Shown in pieces: positions 62,720-64,000 of a stretch of 64,000 nucleotides of DNA (position 1 is the first letter of the stretch; each line of letters opens with the position of its first letter). The translations under genes and the position numbers were made by a program. Location: contig WHUZ01000088.1 in assembly GCA_015179045.1 (NCBI GenBank), positions 124,001-188,000 of the forward strand, read 5' to 3'. The DNA is from Kalaharituber pfeilii. Its lineage: Eukaryota; Ascomycota; Pezizomycetes; Pezizales; Pezizaceae. A model generated the notes under the pieces. That model was given only the letters and a program-made list of their open reading frames with translations. It was not told where the DNA came from and did no database searches.

Positions 62720-64000
62720 GCATATCAAACTATTCATTACAGTAGCATCTAGCATCAGAGACCTGGCAGTATATCAATAAACAAGCCGTGAAGGGTAGTC
62801 GGGCAGGAGAGCTGCGTGAGGATGTGTTGAAATAGTGGCATTAACGTCACTATCCGTAATCCAGCGCATGACCGCGACCCGACGGACTTCCGGACTCATA
62901 GAGGACATTCAAACCGCAGATGCAGTTTGGAAAAGCATGAGGTAAAGTAACTTCCGGACCACTTCAGCCACCGGCTGATACTGTATGGTCTCTGAGTTCC
63001 AATTTGGACCCCATTTACCCATGAAGCACCCTGGTCTGTGAAATGAAAATGCGAGAGCTGCCGGCAATGAGAGAGGAGAGTTTATTTGCACTGCTCGGTA
63101 AATCAGAGAGCTCAGGAGTATCTGTCTACATTTTCACAGAATTACAGTCCTTTTCTTATATCTTTTTGGTCCTCCGTACACATGCGGCGCTTCGTCTTGA
63201 CTGTCCACTATGTTTCCGTTCGGGATTCGTTCCACTATGTTTTCCGTTTTGGGGTACTACCGTAAATTTTCCGTTTAAAAAGGTCCAGGACAGTTTTTAC
63301 GGGCGCGGATCCTTACAGGTGCAAGTGTCCCACGCCGTCGCCGCCTCACCCCGTTCCCAGCCCGCCTGGTCACGATCTCGAGGCTGCAGGGCCTCCCAGC
63401 CAGGTTGTGCGAGGGCAGCTGCAGCGAGATGTGCAATGCCGACATCCCGTGAACAGCGCATCCACTACCACCTTCGGAAGTGAAAAGGTCTGAGGCGCCT
63501 CCACCTACGCCATCGATGGGGCAACTTTGGTCCCCTCAGCCTGAGGCCGTCCTGTCGCCTGGTGCTCTACCGTTCCGCACGCTCGCCGCATTCATCTGCA
63601 AGCAAGCCACGCCCGCGTGACTGGCGAAATAAACTCACGAGCTCCTATCACCTTGCGCAACGTGGACGGGACGGGGCCTGACACCGCCGTGCTCCGTGCC
63701 AGTCAACACCTGGCGCTTCCAGGATTACGAATGCACGCTCCTCATGGCGCCTACACAACTCCATGAAGCCGGGTCCAAATGTGCATTAGTCCTTTTGCCC
63801 AACCTCCTGTGGAACCATCTTGTCCCCGGGGAAGCTACCACGGCTTTTTGAGGCAACATTACCACCAAACTCGTGCCGGTGTGGTGGTAACCACGGTACC
63901 GATGGAAGAATAAGGCCATACGCGGGCCGGAGCGGTACTCAGCGGTAGGGCCACATGATGACACATGCATGGGATGAGGAAGAAAATTATGATTAAGAAG
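62720..64000. other. unassigned DNA to window end
   Basis: A plus-strand frame at 63043-63483 and a minus-strand frame at 63970-63725 are unrecognised. The region 63300-63700 is GC-rich. No tail, inverted repeat or RNA gene seen. Confidence 0.35.

Noticed and set aside
1..64000. tRNA, rRNA or other structured RNA genes
   Set aside because: Looked for tRNA T-loop motifs and rRNA cores by eye; none convincing. A tRNAscan or Infernal run would settle it.

Overview
This looks like a repeat-packed, gene-poor stretch of a filamentous ascomycete genome. The evidence is short introns of about 75-130 nt with fungal donor, branch and acceptor sites, the N-terminal part of a fungal NLR-type gene, a candidate small secreted protein gene, Tad/I-like LINEs with RNase H, RIP-like AT-rich decay and pogo-, hAT- and PIF-type elements. 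Heavy repeat load plus an NLR would fit a Pezizomycete, but the species cannot be told from the window. I saw no rRNA, tRNA, CRISPR array or bacterial feature.

Names used below. LINE A: an autonomous-type non-LTR element, seen here only as 5'-truncated copies with RNase H, a C-terminal CxWCG zinc finger, and a 30-nt hairpin just before poly(A). A2: elements that carry only the C-terminal part of a LINE ORF1 and the same 30-nt hairpin. Family B: short elements ending in a different conserved tail (CCATGGC ... GCGGGGTCACGTGA, then poly(A)). LINE C: a GC-rich LINE without poly(A). TSD: target-site duplication.

Layout. 1-1.4 kb: broken NLR N-terminus (minus). 2-5.5 kb: pogo-like element and LINE C. 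5.8-9.1 kb: LINE A, family B and a hAT-type miniature element in minisatellite DNA. 10-11 kb: hAT-type and micro-insertions. 11.4-13.5 kb: the best protein gene, a two-exon coiled-coil protein (minus). 14.6-20.8 kb: LINE A in a large terminal-inverted-repeat (TIR) element, and a degenerate integrase-like transposon. 21.6-22.1 kb: solo LTR. 22.4-30.9 kb: A2 elements with nested insertions. 31-33.5 kb and 47.2-50.3 kb: two copies of a diverged duplicated block. 34.5-38.8 kb: miniature elements and a hAT-type element split by LINE A. 39.8-41.3 kb: a minus-strand ORF cut by three micro-insertions and flanked by a LINE. 42-46.6 kb: nested A2 and LINE A. 51.9-56.3 kb: PIF-like and TA-flanked TIR elements. 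57.3-57.8 kb: small secreted protein gene. 58-64 kb: LINE A copies, micro-insertions and unassigned DNA.

The unifying theme is one retrotransposition system run by LINE A. Autonomous LINE fragments, ORF1-only A2 elements and insertions of little more than hairpin plus poly(A) share only the terminal hairpin. Its two stems show compensatory changes between copies, so it probably is the RNA signal read by the reverse transcriptase. One insertion copied itself and its flank backwards into a palindrome, and another has a doubled tail. Both look like side products of target-primed reverse transcription.
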